In this document: in pieces, positions 12,620 to 22,477 of the stretch
Layout: each line of letters opens with the position of its first letter
How positions within the stretch are numbered: position 1 is the first letter of the stretch
From: Galerina marginata
Taxonomy: Eukaryota; Basidiomycota; Agaricomycetes; Agaricales; Galerinaceae
Direction: 5' to 3'
DNA: 64,000 nucleotides
Assembly (NCBI GenBank): GCA_023014335.1
Contig: JAECYW010000015.1
Span: forward strand, 310,001-374,000
Notes under the pieces: model-generated
What the model was told of the DNA's origin: nothing
The model's database searches: none
Seen by the model: the letters and a program-made list of their open reading frames with translations, nothing else
Position numbers and translations under genes: made by a program

Positions 12620-12793
12620 TGTCAACTTTTGAGGTCCAACCCAGGCACCCCAAACAGTTGGGTATGCTGTGATACGGCTGTCCAAACGCTTAGAGTAGTA
12701 ACTACGTCACACGTCACATGTATCTACGTAGTTTCAAACTCAGCCGGCATCATCAGGTGGTGAGTGCCAGGATCACGTGATCCATTCTCGTCA
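12620..12793 (-). repeat. LTR of the TRIM (left copy)
   Basis: Identical to 13642-13815. It contains the 14-bp palindrome GGATCACGTGATCC (with the E-box core CACGTG) and a pair of ACTACGT/ACGTAGT inverted motifs, which could be transcription-factor sites in the LTR promoter. Confidence 0.9.
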
Positions 12794-12968
12794 CACCCCC
12801 TCACGAACCACCAAGATGCCCAATAAATACCTCATAAATACCTCACCCGACCCAGGACCCTTCCTGCCCAAGAATCTACCTGCAACCGAACCGAACTTGA
12901 CTAGCCAGATGACTCGACCGCCATCGCCTTGAAGCCGAACGTGAACCAGACAATCCCGAACATCCTCC

Positions 12969-13292
12969 GATCCCTCAACCTCCAATCGCCCTCAAGCACC
13001 CCCTCAAACCAGTACCCATGACTTGACCGTCACCAAATACCCTCCTCAAGCACCCCCTCAAACCGATACCCATGACTTGACCGTCACCGAATGCCCCCTT
13101 GACTTTGCCTCTCCGGTCCTCTGGATAACGCCTCGGACTATCACCCCCTCGGCCGTGTATCCCATGGTTCGACCACCATATCCTCCCCTTCGGACCTCTC
13201 CCTCGGACTTTGCGGTTGTACCGGTGACTCAACCATCACCTAGACCTCTCTCTCGGACCTTGTGGTTGTACCGGCGACTCAACCATCACCTA
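12969..13292. repeat. Imperfect tandem repeats inside the TRIM
   Basis: Two kinds of duplicated unit are visible. A unit of about 60 bp is built on CCCTCAAACC..TACCCATGACTTGACCGTCACC (12978 and 13041). A unit of about 55 bp is built on CCTCTC..TCGGAC..TTGTACCGG (13194 and 13248). The short motif GACTTGACCGTC recurs throughout. The repeats have no coding meaning that can be seen. Confidence 0.7.
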
Positions 13293-13641
13293 AACCCAGA
13301 CCCCCAGTGACTTGACTGCCACTAAACCTCAACCCACAGGAGACTTGACCGTCCCCCGTAACCCTAACCTGAGAGAATCCCTCCCCCAGCCCAAAAACAA
13401 CAGGCAAACCATGCCACTTCAGGTACCAAGCTCCCCAGCTCTTAGTTGTAGCCCCTAGTAGACCTTCCTAGTGCCAACCGAATAGACCAGGTGTGATAAG
13501 ACCAATCCCCACCCTTGAGAATGAACCAGTGCCCAAAGACCAGAGCACAGAGATGATGAGCTGGCAGCTGAACCACTGCCAAGAATGTCACAGACACAGG
13601 ACTAGACCGTCCTGGAAGCAGACCGATAGCATAAGCGTTTG

Positions 13642-13815
13642 TGTCAACTTTTGAGGTCCAACCCAGGCACCCCAAACAGTTGGGTATGCTGTGATACGGC
13701 TGTCCAAACGCTTAGAGTAGTAACTACGTCACACGTCACATGTATCTACGTAGTTTCAAACTCAGCCGGCATCATCAGGTGGTGAGTGCCAGGATCACGT
13801 GATCCATTCTCGTCA
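13642..13815 (-). repeat. LTR of the TRIM (right copy)
   Basis: Identical in all 174 positions to the left copy. It is followed directly by the AACCT target duplication and, 12 bp later, by the CACTG end of the 12.5-kb inverted-repeat element. Confidence 0.9.
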
Positions 13816-13831
13816 AACCTAAATGTGCTGT

Positions 13832-14338
13832 CACTGCTGTGGCCGGACTATTTTGACGGGGGGGCAAAATTCAAGGCACGTTGTTTGGATTTTGACAAGG
13901 ATTTTGCGAATGGCAAAATTCATTCAATATTTTATGATTTCCCTGAAGCAAAATCGGAGCAAGATGATGGATTTAGATTACATTTTACCCATAGCAAAAT
14001 TCAAAATTTCCCTCTTGTTTTCCCAAGGGCAAAATCCAGCTAAAACTTGCAATTTTCCTGGCATTTTGCTGGGTATCCAAATGATATGTTTTCACTCAGG
14101 CAAAAGAATGGAAAAACGCTAGATTTTGCTCACATTTCGCTTGAAAGGCAGAATTCTAAATTTAGAAAGTGATCAAAATGATTCATTTCACCAAGTCATT
14201 TTGCTCTCGGCAGAATGTGTCCTTTTGCTCACATTTTGCTGAAGGCAAAATGTGATGGCAAAATCAGTCGCGCGCTGAGCGAGGCGCAGACCACTCGCTG
14301 CGCGTGTCGGCCGTCGCTGAGCGTCAGAGTGACAAAAG
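13832..14338 (+). repeat. Left terminal inverted repeat of the CACTG element
   Basis: This aligns over its full 507 bp to the reverse complement of 25817-26323, with scattered substitutions and no net length change. Twelve occurrences of GCAAAAT on one strand or the other fall between 13863 and 14270. They are followed by a GC-rich stretch with repeated GCTGAGCG-like motifs. Confidence 0.85.
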
Positions 14339-17300
14339 CATACCTCAAGTTAAAAATCAATTTTCTCACCCTCAACGACTGTCTATTTCACTGATTAGTG
14401 ATAAGTGATAATTGCAGTCCACTGATGGCAGAGCGCACCGCTGAGGGACGAAGAGGTAAGCGGGACTCCATGCTCATGCCAATTCAAATTCACACTCACA
14501 TTCGAGGTTGGGGGAGGACATGCAGCTGCAACACCAGCATGATCACTTTAGTGGTTAAGATGTAGGCTAAATATCATTATGTATTTTACCGCTCGTGATA
14601 CATACAATATGTATATGAGTACATAAGAATAAAAGCAAAAAAGACTCGCACATGAGCCAGTACTCATGCGCGAGCCGTGGATTGGAGGGAGAGAATCGGC
14701 GAAGAGGGGTTACCAAACGGCTGCAGTGCCATATGGCACCACTACCCGCTGCGTACCCGCAGCGCTGCTGCAGATCGAGCACCGGCAGTTGTGCACTGCT
14801 GGTGTCGGTTCACATAGTGAGGGTGAGCCAAAATAGCGTCGAACACTGTCCGTTTGGCACAGCGTTCGACGCATTCAACGGCGCTGTGGGACGCTGCACG
14901 ATGGTGGGTGCAGAAGAGGTGGCAGGCAACAAACAACGATGTTCGTCACCTCGTCGTCTCCCTCCAGGCGCGTGAAGCGAGTGGAAGCACTCGAAAACGA
15001 AGATGGCTTGCGTCGAGTTCGTGTTGGTGGTGCTGGCAGTTGGCAGGTAACGTAAGTACATATAAGATATGTTAGTTATATTAATAAAACAAAGTTAGTA
15101 TACTTAAAACATACCTTTTTGACGTTTTGAGGGGAAGGACAAAGGCGGGAGAGCAGAGGGAAGTGTGGATAGTGAGATCGGCGAGATCTACCGCGATCAA
15201 GTTCCGATAACGTGATTAGATCGCGCAGGCGGTGTCGGTGTTGTTGGATGGACAGACGGCGCTTTGGCTGCGGAAAACAAAGGTTTGAAGGGCAAGGGCT
15301 GCGACGGCCTCGTCGAGCGAGGCGTGGAACGAGGAGACGAAGAACTATTCGTCTCCTCAGCTTCAGCGCGAGCTTGAGCACCAGCACAACTGGATGTTGG
15401 TGCTCGTTACCGGTGCTAGCTCTTCCGCCCGCACCACCCGTACAGCCAACGAGGAGCCGCTGCTCCCCGCAACCTCCGTCACGTCCCATCCACTATTCAA
15501 GACTGCAACCAGGGCCATGCGGCTGGTACGGGTGCTGGCAGCCGTTGCTTCAACGTGGAATTCACGTCAAAGTCGACGGGGGGAGGGGGCTGGGTTCATG
15601 AGCTCCAGCAGCAGCTGCTGCTTGGGTGTTCGTCTCCGCGTCGTGACATCCCCGAGCCGTTGTTGCCGCTGCTGATGTCGGTGCTGCTGCCCATTGTATG
15701 CGTGCGGGAGGCGCGGCCGCTGCTCGATGTCGGGTCTGGCGGTATTGTGGCCGTATGATAGATTGGCGTGGGCTACGAGGGTGGTAGTGGTGGTTGAGCG
15801 CTGGCAGGTGGTGGATAGGACTGAAATGAAACAAGTCGCGAGACCTGTTTCACGACGGACCTTCTGTGTCTCCTCTTCAGCCTCCCTCTCATTGTCCACC
15901 TCCTCGTTAAACCACTCCGTTGTCGAAACGCCGGCCCACAGCCCTCAAGTTGGAAGGGGGGGCTCACGACGTGGCAGCGCGTCGTTCGCGGTGATTCGCG
16001 TCGTTGTAACCTAGGTAGAAGGTGTAAATAAGTTAGAAAAGGAATATTGGCAATATAAAGCACTTACTGTATGTCTTGAGGGGCGGGCGGGCAAAAGAGA
16101 GATTGGTGATGGTCGTTGCGGGTCAAGATCAACAGCGTTGATGGCTGTTGATGTGGCCGATGCTGTTTTCGGAACGCGATGTGATTGGATGGATCACCCG
16201 GCCCGATCGGTTTCGGGATCCTTGTCGTCGAGGAGATTCTCAGAAGGTGTTACAATGCACATTTAAAAAGTATTCAGGCTCGGAATGTTGTATAATACCA
16301 ATTTCTCAACCTAATATGTGCCTCCGAGGCAAATAATCTAAGTACAATATATGTGTATTGAAGCCTACCGACTTGGGTGGTGATTTACGGATGCTCCGAC
16401 TCAACTTCTTGTGCTTTTGGCCGTTAAATAATGTTATTCTAGCTGTAAAAGGAATACTAGGTTATATTAAATAGTCACTAGAATATATTCTAGTCACTTT
16501 ATTAAGACCTCCAATGGTTGTGCGACCATTCAGAAAGATTACAGTGGATTTGACACAAACTAACTGAAAGTTCCATTGATAATATCCCGCAACATTGGAA
16601 ACCTTCAACCTTCGTTATCACCCAGTCATTTTACCTGCCCATAAGTATCTAGAATTCATTATATTGACTCAAGTTCTAATACTATGTGTTTGTTTCGTGC
16701 TCAAACCTCTCAGAATTAATTCAATAGACCTCCTGAATAATTGTCGACACGATATAAAGAATGACACCCGACGATCTGGGTTCGTGGTGATTTCGGCGGG
16801 TGGTTCAGGTCAAAATTTTAATCATCTAAGTTTAAGTTTAAGCTAATTGTAATAAATACAATGAACTCTAGTACTAATTATATCTATTCACCCATTTTTA
16901 CTGCCCAGCGACGTTGTTAACGACGAGGAACACGCGTAAAGTCGCCGGTCCGCGAGTTTAAACTCCGCTTGGGGTGTGGGTTCGTTGACCTCACCTCCCA
17001 CCTCCTCCCACCACTTCCTCGCTCCTCACGGCAACACCACCTCTCCCCCTTCTTCCCCAGTCATTGGCAGCAGTAAATCCAATGACATCGCTCACGGAAA
17101 ACTCCTGGTTTCAGATCAGCAGCCATCAACGCTGTTGATCTCTGCTCTCGACCACCACCCATCTCCTTCAGCGTCCCGCCCCTCAAAACGTCAAGAAAAT
17201 GTTTGATAAGCATTGAATTACTAACATTTGAAGTTTTATTACTTACTTACTATCTACTCAGGTACTATCAACGCAAAGCGCGTCGCAAGCCCCACCTCAC

Positions 17301-19027
17301 TTCGAGGGTTTGTGGGCCGAGGCCGAGCTCTTTGGGTAGGAAACGGGTGAAGAGAGGAAAGAGTAGAGCCTGGAGAGGGTGACCTGCTCGGTACAAAGCG
17401 AAACGAGTCGTTAGTTCAACTCGTTTCGTTTGTCTACTTCCTACTCCCTTGCCCACTGATCCCCTCAACAGCGCGGTCCCACGTCGTCACAGCCGCCACC
17501 TTCAGCACCTCCCAACATTTCGCCATCTCCATGCCGCTCCATCCACCAGTGACCACGCTAGTCACGGCAGTACGCCCGAGAAGCAGCAGCACGAACTGCT
17601 GTTGCTTCTTCTCTGGCCGCCATCACTTTCGACGGTGGTCTCGCTACCCGCCTTTCTCCACCATCTTGCATCAACACCACCACTACCACCTGTTTTGGCG
17701 CGTCAACCCAGGAAGCAGTAACACACCGAGTCATCGTCGACGACGACTCGGTTGTAGCAGGGGCGGCAGCATCATCGCAGCCGCTTCCGCTATGGGGTAC
17801 GACACGGCAAAGTGGGCAGAGCTGCTGCCACCGCTACGGGCAGAAGCAGCGGTAGAACTGCTTCTGCTTCAATGGGACAGGATGCAGCGAACGGGTGGCT
17901 CGGCGGGAGCAGGACAGACCGCTCCTACTCCTGCTGCGATGGGATGCGAGACGGCGAAGGGATAGCAATACCTCTACTGCTTTGCTGTGAGGAGGCGACG
18001 AGCCTTCGAGTTCGTCGCCTTTCCCCTTGTTTCCATTAGCTGCCCATCCCGCGGCTCGCGTCCCCTCCTCCCACCTCGTTTCGTCGGTACTGTCTTGCTG
18101 AGGCACCGCCCTGGGTTGGCAAACCAGCGACCAGCACCAGCCCTCCGTCACCTGCGCCATAACCCGCCAGTCTTGTCCACCCCTCACCTCTGCCTCCAAA
18201 TAGAAGACGACGACGACGACTGAAGTCGAAACAAGCTGTGGGCTGCTACTCCACTACTCAGGCACGACGGTGGAGAGACTCGGCGAGGGGCGTGCGCTGC
18301 CGCTGGTCGCCCCCATCGCTGTAGATAGGTAGTTATCAACTGTACCATAGTACAGGAAAAAAAAAATAATTCTACATAATAGAAGAGCGTAATGGGTATT
18401 CCACTGCCCTTGAACATGTAAAATTAGTATATCTGTATGCTAAAGTGAGGAGACAGAAACAATGAGCATGTTCCCACTATAATTTCGCAATGGAAATTAT
18501 ATCAATGGAAATGTGAACTGTGAGCGATGTAAGATACGTTACGGTTCAAGGACAAAAAGATTGTTCTTTGTCCCCCGAACCGCGACACACGTGATGAAAA
18601 AATGGCGGCACGGGTTCCTCGCGCCCGTTCGACGCATCTGACTCGATCCTCAGGGGTTCACGACTTGCATCAGCTCTTCCTGTTTCGGGACGCGCTTTTG
18701 ACTAAAGCCCTTATTTTCGGATGCAGTTTACGCCAAATTCTTCCTATTTCAGACACGCTTCGTATGGCAAGCAAGCGTCTTTAAATTTCTCATTGACAAG
18801 GAGTGTGTTTATGTACATTAATATTAGCATAACAAACAGCTTTGAAGGAACATTGAGGTACTCTTTCAACTTGCAGGCGTTTAACATGATCTCACTTGCG
18901 AGTCGCGCTCGCGCCCGAGTCATTGTTTGCTTCCCTGAAGATTTGCATAGCGGCTGGTCAGGGTTGCTGCCGAGTTTGAGCATTGGATATGACTCCTTTT
19001 CGTCATTAAATAGAGGGTATCCAGCGT
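14339..19027. other. Interior of the CACTG element, left part
   Basis: No recognisable protein domain was found. GC-rich CAG/CTG blocks (about 15200-15750 and 17450-18300) alternate with AT-rich islands. Open frames in the GC blocks are low-complexity and occur on both strands, so they are not called. One AT island looks like a spliceosomal intron of a minus-strand transcript: 16012-16067 has GTAAGT, CTAAC and CTACCTAG in the right order. Part of one module recurs inverted: the 22 bases at 16126-16147 equal the reverse complement of 17120-17141, and 14 bases at 15121-15134 equal that of 17179-17192. Stem-loops are found at 15331-15358, 17399-17428, 17726-17751, 17840-17867, 17993-18020 and 18543-18581. 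A (GAC)n-type microsatellite lies near 18204-18222. Confidence 0.5.
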
Positions 19028-19665
19028 ATGATACGCAGGTCCTCCGTTATGTCTACTCGTCGCCCCAAACAAGTGATCTATCCGCGTTCTCCCAGTCCAG
19101 ACTCAGATGCCGAATGCTGGTACCGTTCACCCAGTCCAGAGGCTGCATGCCAACCAACAATTTATGTCGAGCCTTTCTCATGGACCCGGTATTGTTTTCT
19201 TGTCATCGCGCTAGCTCTTTTCGCAGGTACTGCGTTTGACATAGGTTTCCCAATTTTGAAAGCGGTATGAATCCCTATTTTTATCGATCATTGGGGAGTT
19301 TACCTCATGCAGAGCTATTGTGATCTGCGATCCAGGTTCTCGAGGAATTACCTATCATATCCCTCCGCGCACAATATACGGCAAGAACATTGTATGAAAA
19401 TATATCGTGGAATTCTTTATGTGATGGAAGAATTCGGAATGAGAGAGTTATTCAGATCGACAAGGAGACAATGCGGCAACTTTTCTTCGAGGTGGCGGCA
19501 CAGGTCAAGGAGGAGAGAAAATATTTCATTCAGATTGACAAGGAGACAATGCGCCAAATCGTGTTCGAGGTAGCTGCGCAGTTCAAGGAAGACTCCAAAT
19601 CACTCGAGGTGCCAACTTATGAATTTAACACGAAGGATGGCCATGAATTGGCCAAAGTTGATTAA
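19028..19665 (+). CDS. Possible captured gene: single-pass membrane protein with internal repeat
   Basis: Two exons, 19028-19264 and 19336-19665, join in phase across a 71-nt intron (GTATGA donor, CCAG acceptor) and give 188 residues; a second ATG at 19049 is an alternative start. The N-terminus is basic and Ser/Pro-rich (repeated SPSPD/SPSPE). One hydrophobic helix follows (YCFLVIALALFAGTAFDIGF, about residues 55-75). The C-terminal part contains two consecutive copies of a helical unit, IQIDKETMRQLFFEVAAQVK and IQIDKETMRQIVFEVAAQFK. No family was recognised. It lies inside the DNA element in a stretch that, unlike its surroundings, is not CAG-rich, so it may be a host gene fragment carried as cargo. 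Confidence 0.5.
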
Positions 19666-21426
19666 TTAGAGGCTTAGATTTGTTCTGCTGCTCACGTATT
19701 TGCTGCTCCATTGTCTCGTTATTTGTCTGACATAGAAAATATCAATAACTGAGCTAAATACTACATATTTTTAAATAGAGATTCCTCGAAACGCGTACAT
19801 TCCAAGCAAGGGAAAAGAGCACACATGGTTCTACTTAAATGATCGTCATTTTGTTCAACGACGAGCTGGCCCAGCCTGGCCGGCTGTCCCCCACCGCCCC
19901 TCACTCCATACCTCGCAGCGCCACCTCCACCGCTCAAGAGCGGAGGCCCTCATTGCCAAGCATACTGGATGGAGCCTGCTGGTCGTCTCCTAGCATTGCA
20001 ACATCTTACAAGATAGAGAGCTGGGAAACGTCCGGACTCTGGTTGGCAGCATCGCACTCAACGAAGAGTCAGGTGAGATGGGCTGTTGATTTCGCATACG
20101 TGTACTCAAATATAGCGGGGGTCACCGGAGCTGGGTTGTTGGTGGTGAAAACGACATGGTAGGGAGCGGTTGGAGGTCGCCAGAAGGTTTGAAGTTGTCC
20201 GTAAGGGGAGGGGGAAGCGACAGCAAGTTGGGCGAGGAGAAATAAGCATGGGGAGACAATGGTTAATCGGGTGGGGGTAGGTGAGGGGGACGAACTTTTC
20301 CTCGTATCCGAATAACAGCAGCTGGGATGCAGCAGCAGTAGCAGCGCTGCCGCCATCATATCCCAGCGGCAGCAGCATTTGTGTGCTGCTGCTCGTCGGA
20401 ATCCCCGTGCCGTGTTCGAGTGACAACATCGTTGATGCTGCTGCTGCATGTTCTGCTCCTCCTCGTTATTTTGGCCATGGCGTGTTCGAGCAGCAGCAGC
20501 ACCGGTCCTGCTGCTGCGGTTGCTGCTCCTCCGCATTGTCGTCACCGCGTCGTGCTCGAGCAGCAACAGCAGCATCACACAGAGACGCTGCTGCAGCCTC
20601 TTCACGTCATCGTCGCCCAGGGTGAGGAAAGGGGTGTTGCGGAGGTGGGAGACGCATTGATGGATGCTCGAAGGCGAGAGGGGCTGGGTGGCGGGGCTGG
20701 CAAGGGGTCGGTGAGTGGTGAACGGGTGGGGAAATGAGATCAACGGAACGAGTCAATATTTGACTCGTTCCGCAACGCACCGCATAGGTCTCCCTCACTA
20801 TGGTCTGCCCTTGTTGTTCCGTACCCTGCATACCACCCAAAATCCCATTAAAACGCCGGCCAACAACCCCCAAAGGGTGAGGAGGGCTCACGACGTGGCA
20901 CGACTTTGTCCGCGGTGTGTGGGACCTAAGAGGAGAAAGGTAAGTGAAAAAACTTAAGAAAAGTATGATAATAAAATACTTAAAGACCTGTCTGAAGTCG
21001 GCCTACATCCTTCAACGAGGGGAGAGGCAAGCGACCTGGTGGGTGCGTCATCACACCCGATCTAAAATCTTATTTAGTGTAAGAAAGTAAAAAATAAAAG
21101 AAGAAAAGACTTACCAATGTTGTTGAAGTTTGCAGGTCGAATTGGGCAAGCGCTGGGCGCTGAGCGCTGATTCGGAAGCTAGAGGGAGTGTGTGAAATCC
21201 TGGAAGTGATTTCCAGGATATCACACGATCAGCGCGCGAGTTCAACTTTGCGAAATTGCTCATCGGAGTCAGAGCTCTGAGTGCCATCGGCGGCCCGTCG
21301 ATCACGTGAATATTCAACGCCCTTTGCCAGCCTTCTCCTCACAGTGAGTCACCACCTCCCATCTCCCACCTCCCTGAGTCCCTCGCGTCTGTCGATGATA
21401 CCCAACGCCGTCGACGCTTTTGTAGC
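19666..21426. other. Interior of the CACTG element, centre
   Basis: A CAG/CTG-rich block (20320-20620) holds long but low-complexity open frames on both strands (for example 20069-20743 minus), which are not called as genes. Two AT-rich stretches fit minus-strand introns: 20926-20997 and 21069-21114, each with a GT donor and an AG acceptor on that strand. The sequence about 20840-20915 resembles 15905-15990 (shared CGCCGGCC and GGCTCACGACGTGGCA), so modules are repeated within the element. Stem-loops lie at 20744-20772 and 21190-21226. Confidence 0.45.
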
Positions 21427-21582
21427 TGTTGGACTAATAGCCCTATCTGCCCTTCCTCCACCTAGTCACGTACACGTTCCCACGCCTCGTCCAGTCTACA
21501 TACGTATCCTGTACTCGTCGTGTATCGATCTATCACACTCGTTCATCATCTCCCGTGTCTCGTCTCACTGCACCCGCCAACA
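21427..21582 (+). repeat. 5' LTR of the Copia-like element
   Basis: 156 bp, identical to the 3' copy, with TG..CA ends and preceded by GTAGC. Confidence 0.9.
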
Positions 21583-21594
21583 GGTTATGGGCCC
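21583..21594 (+). promoter_or_regulatory. Primer-binding site, initiator tRNA-Met half-tRNA type
   Basis: GGTTATGGGCCC begins at the first base after the LTR. It is complementary to the GGGCCCAUAACC anticodon stem-loop of initiator tRNA-Met rather than to a tRNA 3' end. Confidence 0.6.
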
Positions 21595-22477
21595 CGTAGT
21601 CTTTGCTCTATAGACGATTTTTCACGCATACCGCACTTTTTGCACCCAGGATCAACCAAATCCGCACTTTCTGCTTATCTGATCTTATCAGCATAGCCAT
21701 CTTTCCGACCCTGCAGCCCTCCTTGCTGTACCTCCGTCGACGCGCCTATTTTCGGCCTTCAAATCCTTTCTGCTTTACGCAGCCGGCTCCCTTAGGACCC
21801 ACTTTTGACTCTGCGGCTTTCCTGCCGTACTTCTGTCACCGTCATCATCATCATTTTTATCCCTCCTGCTTTTTGCAGTCGAGTTCTTCATCATTTTTAG
21901 CGCGCCTGGCTTTGTCCCGCGTCATTATTGACCTTGCGGTTTTTATACCGTACCTCCGTCATCGGCGATCGCGTATCTTTGCGTCAACTTCTTGCGCTCG
22001 CTTCAGCAATCTTACGACCCTTCGGCATCAATCCGCCACCTTGGAATTTCGCGCCTACTCTGTGTCGCGCCTTTTAGCATTCATCATTCAGCTCAACATT
22101 TCTTTTTCACCTCTGCTTCTTCGCAATTTCATACTTCCGCACTTCTTCTGATTTTTTTGACTCAATAACTCTGTTGCTTTCGCATTACTTCAGCCGCTCA
22201 GCTTTTCTTCTTCGCAATCTTGCAGTCTCGTACTACTCTCGCATTTAAATTACCTTTGACTCAATAATTCTGTTCAAGTTGCTTTCACATTGCTTTTGCT
22301 GCCCAGCTCACTTCTGTCTTAATTAACATCTCTCTATTCATCCCAAAAGTCCATCTCAGCTCTCCGTAGATCCCTAATATTTTGCTAGCTTGTTCATTGC
22401 CTCACGATTTTCTTTTTTTTGTGCAATTTCTTTCTGTTTAACATAGCTTTTTTCTGCCCTTTTTCATTCTTTTTAAT

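Larger units (their letters stand above)
12620..13815 (-). mobile_element. TRIM: miniature LTR retrotransposon
   Basis: Two identical 174-bp direct repeats starting TG and ending CA bound a 848-bp interior, and a 5-bp duplication AACCT flanks the whole (12615-12619 and 13816-13820). There is no gag or pol; only short frames are present. A purine-rich tract next to the left LTR (12794-12808 read on the minus strand, GTGAGGGGGTG) looks like the polypurine tract, so the element is placed on the minus strand. The identical LTRs point to recent insertion. A primer-binding site was not identified with certainty. Confidence 0.85.

Noticed and set aside
13832..14338. Possibility that the arms are two separate MITEs
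   Set aside because: Each arm has CACTG at its outer end only, the arms are in inverted orientation with equal length, and TGT flanks the outer ends; a single element is simpler, though other copies should be checked.
20069..20743. 224-codon open frame on the minus strand, overlapping long frames on the plus strand
   Set aside because: The peptides are runs of Leu/Gln/Ala/Ser generated by CAG/CTG repeats, frames are open on both strands, and no domain or start context supports a gene.
21603..22151. 182-codon frame in the leader of the Copia-like element
   Set aside because: Phe/Ser/His-rich composition from pyrimidine-rich leader DNA, no Gag motif and no link to the 22478 frame. It is treated as untranslated leader.
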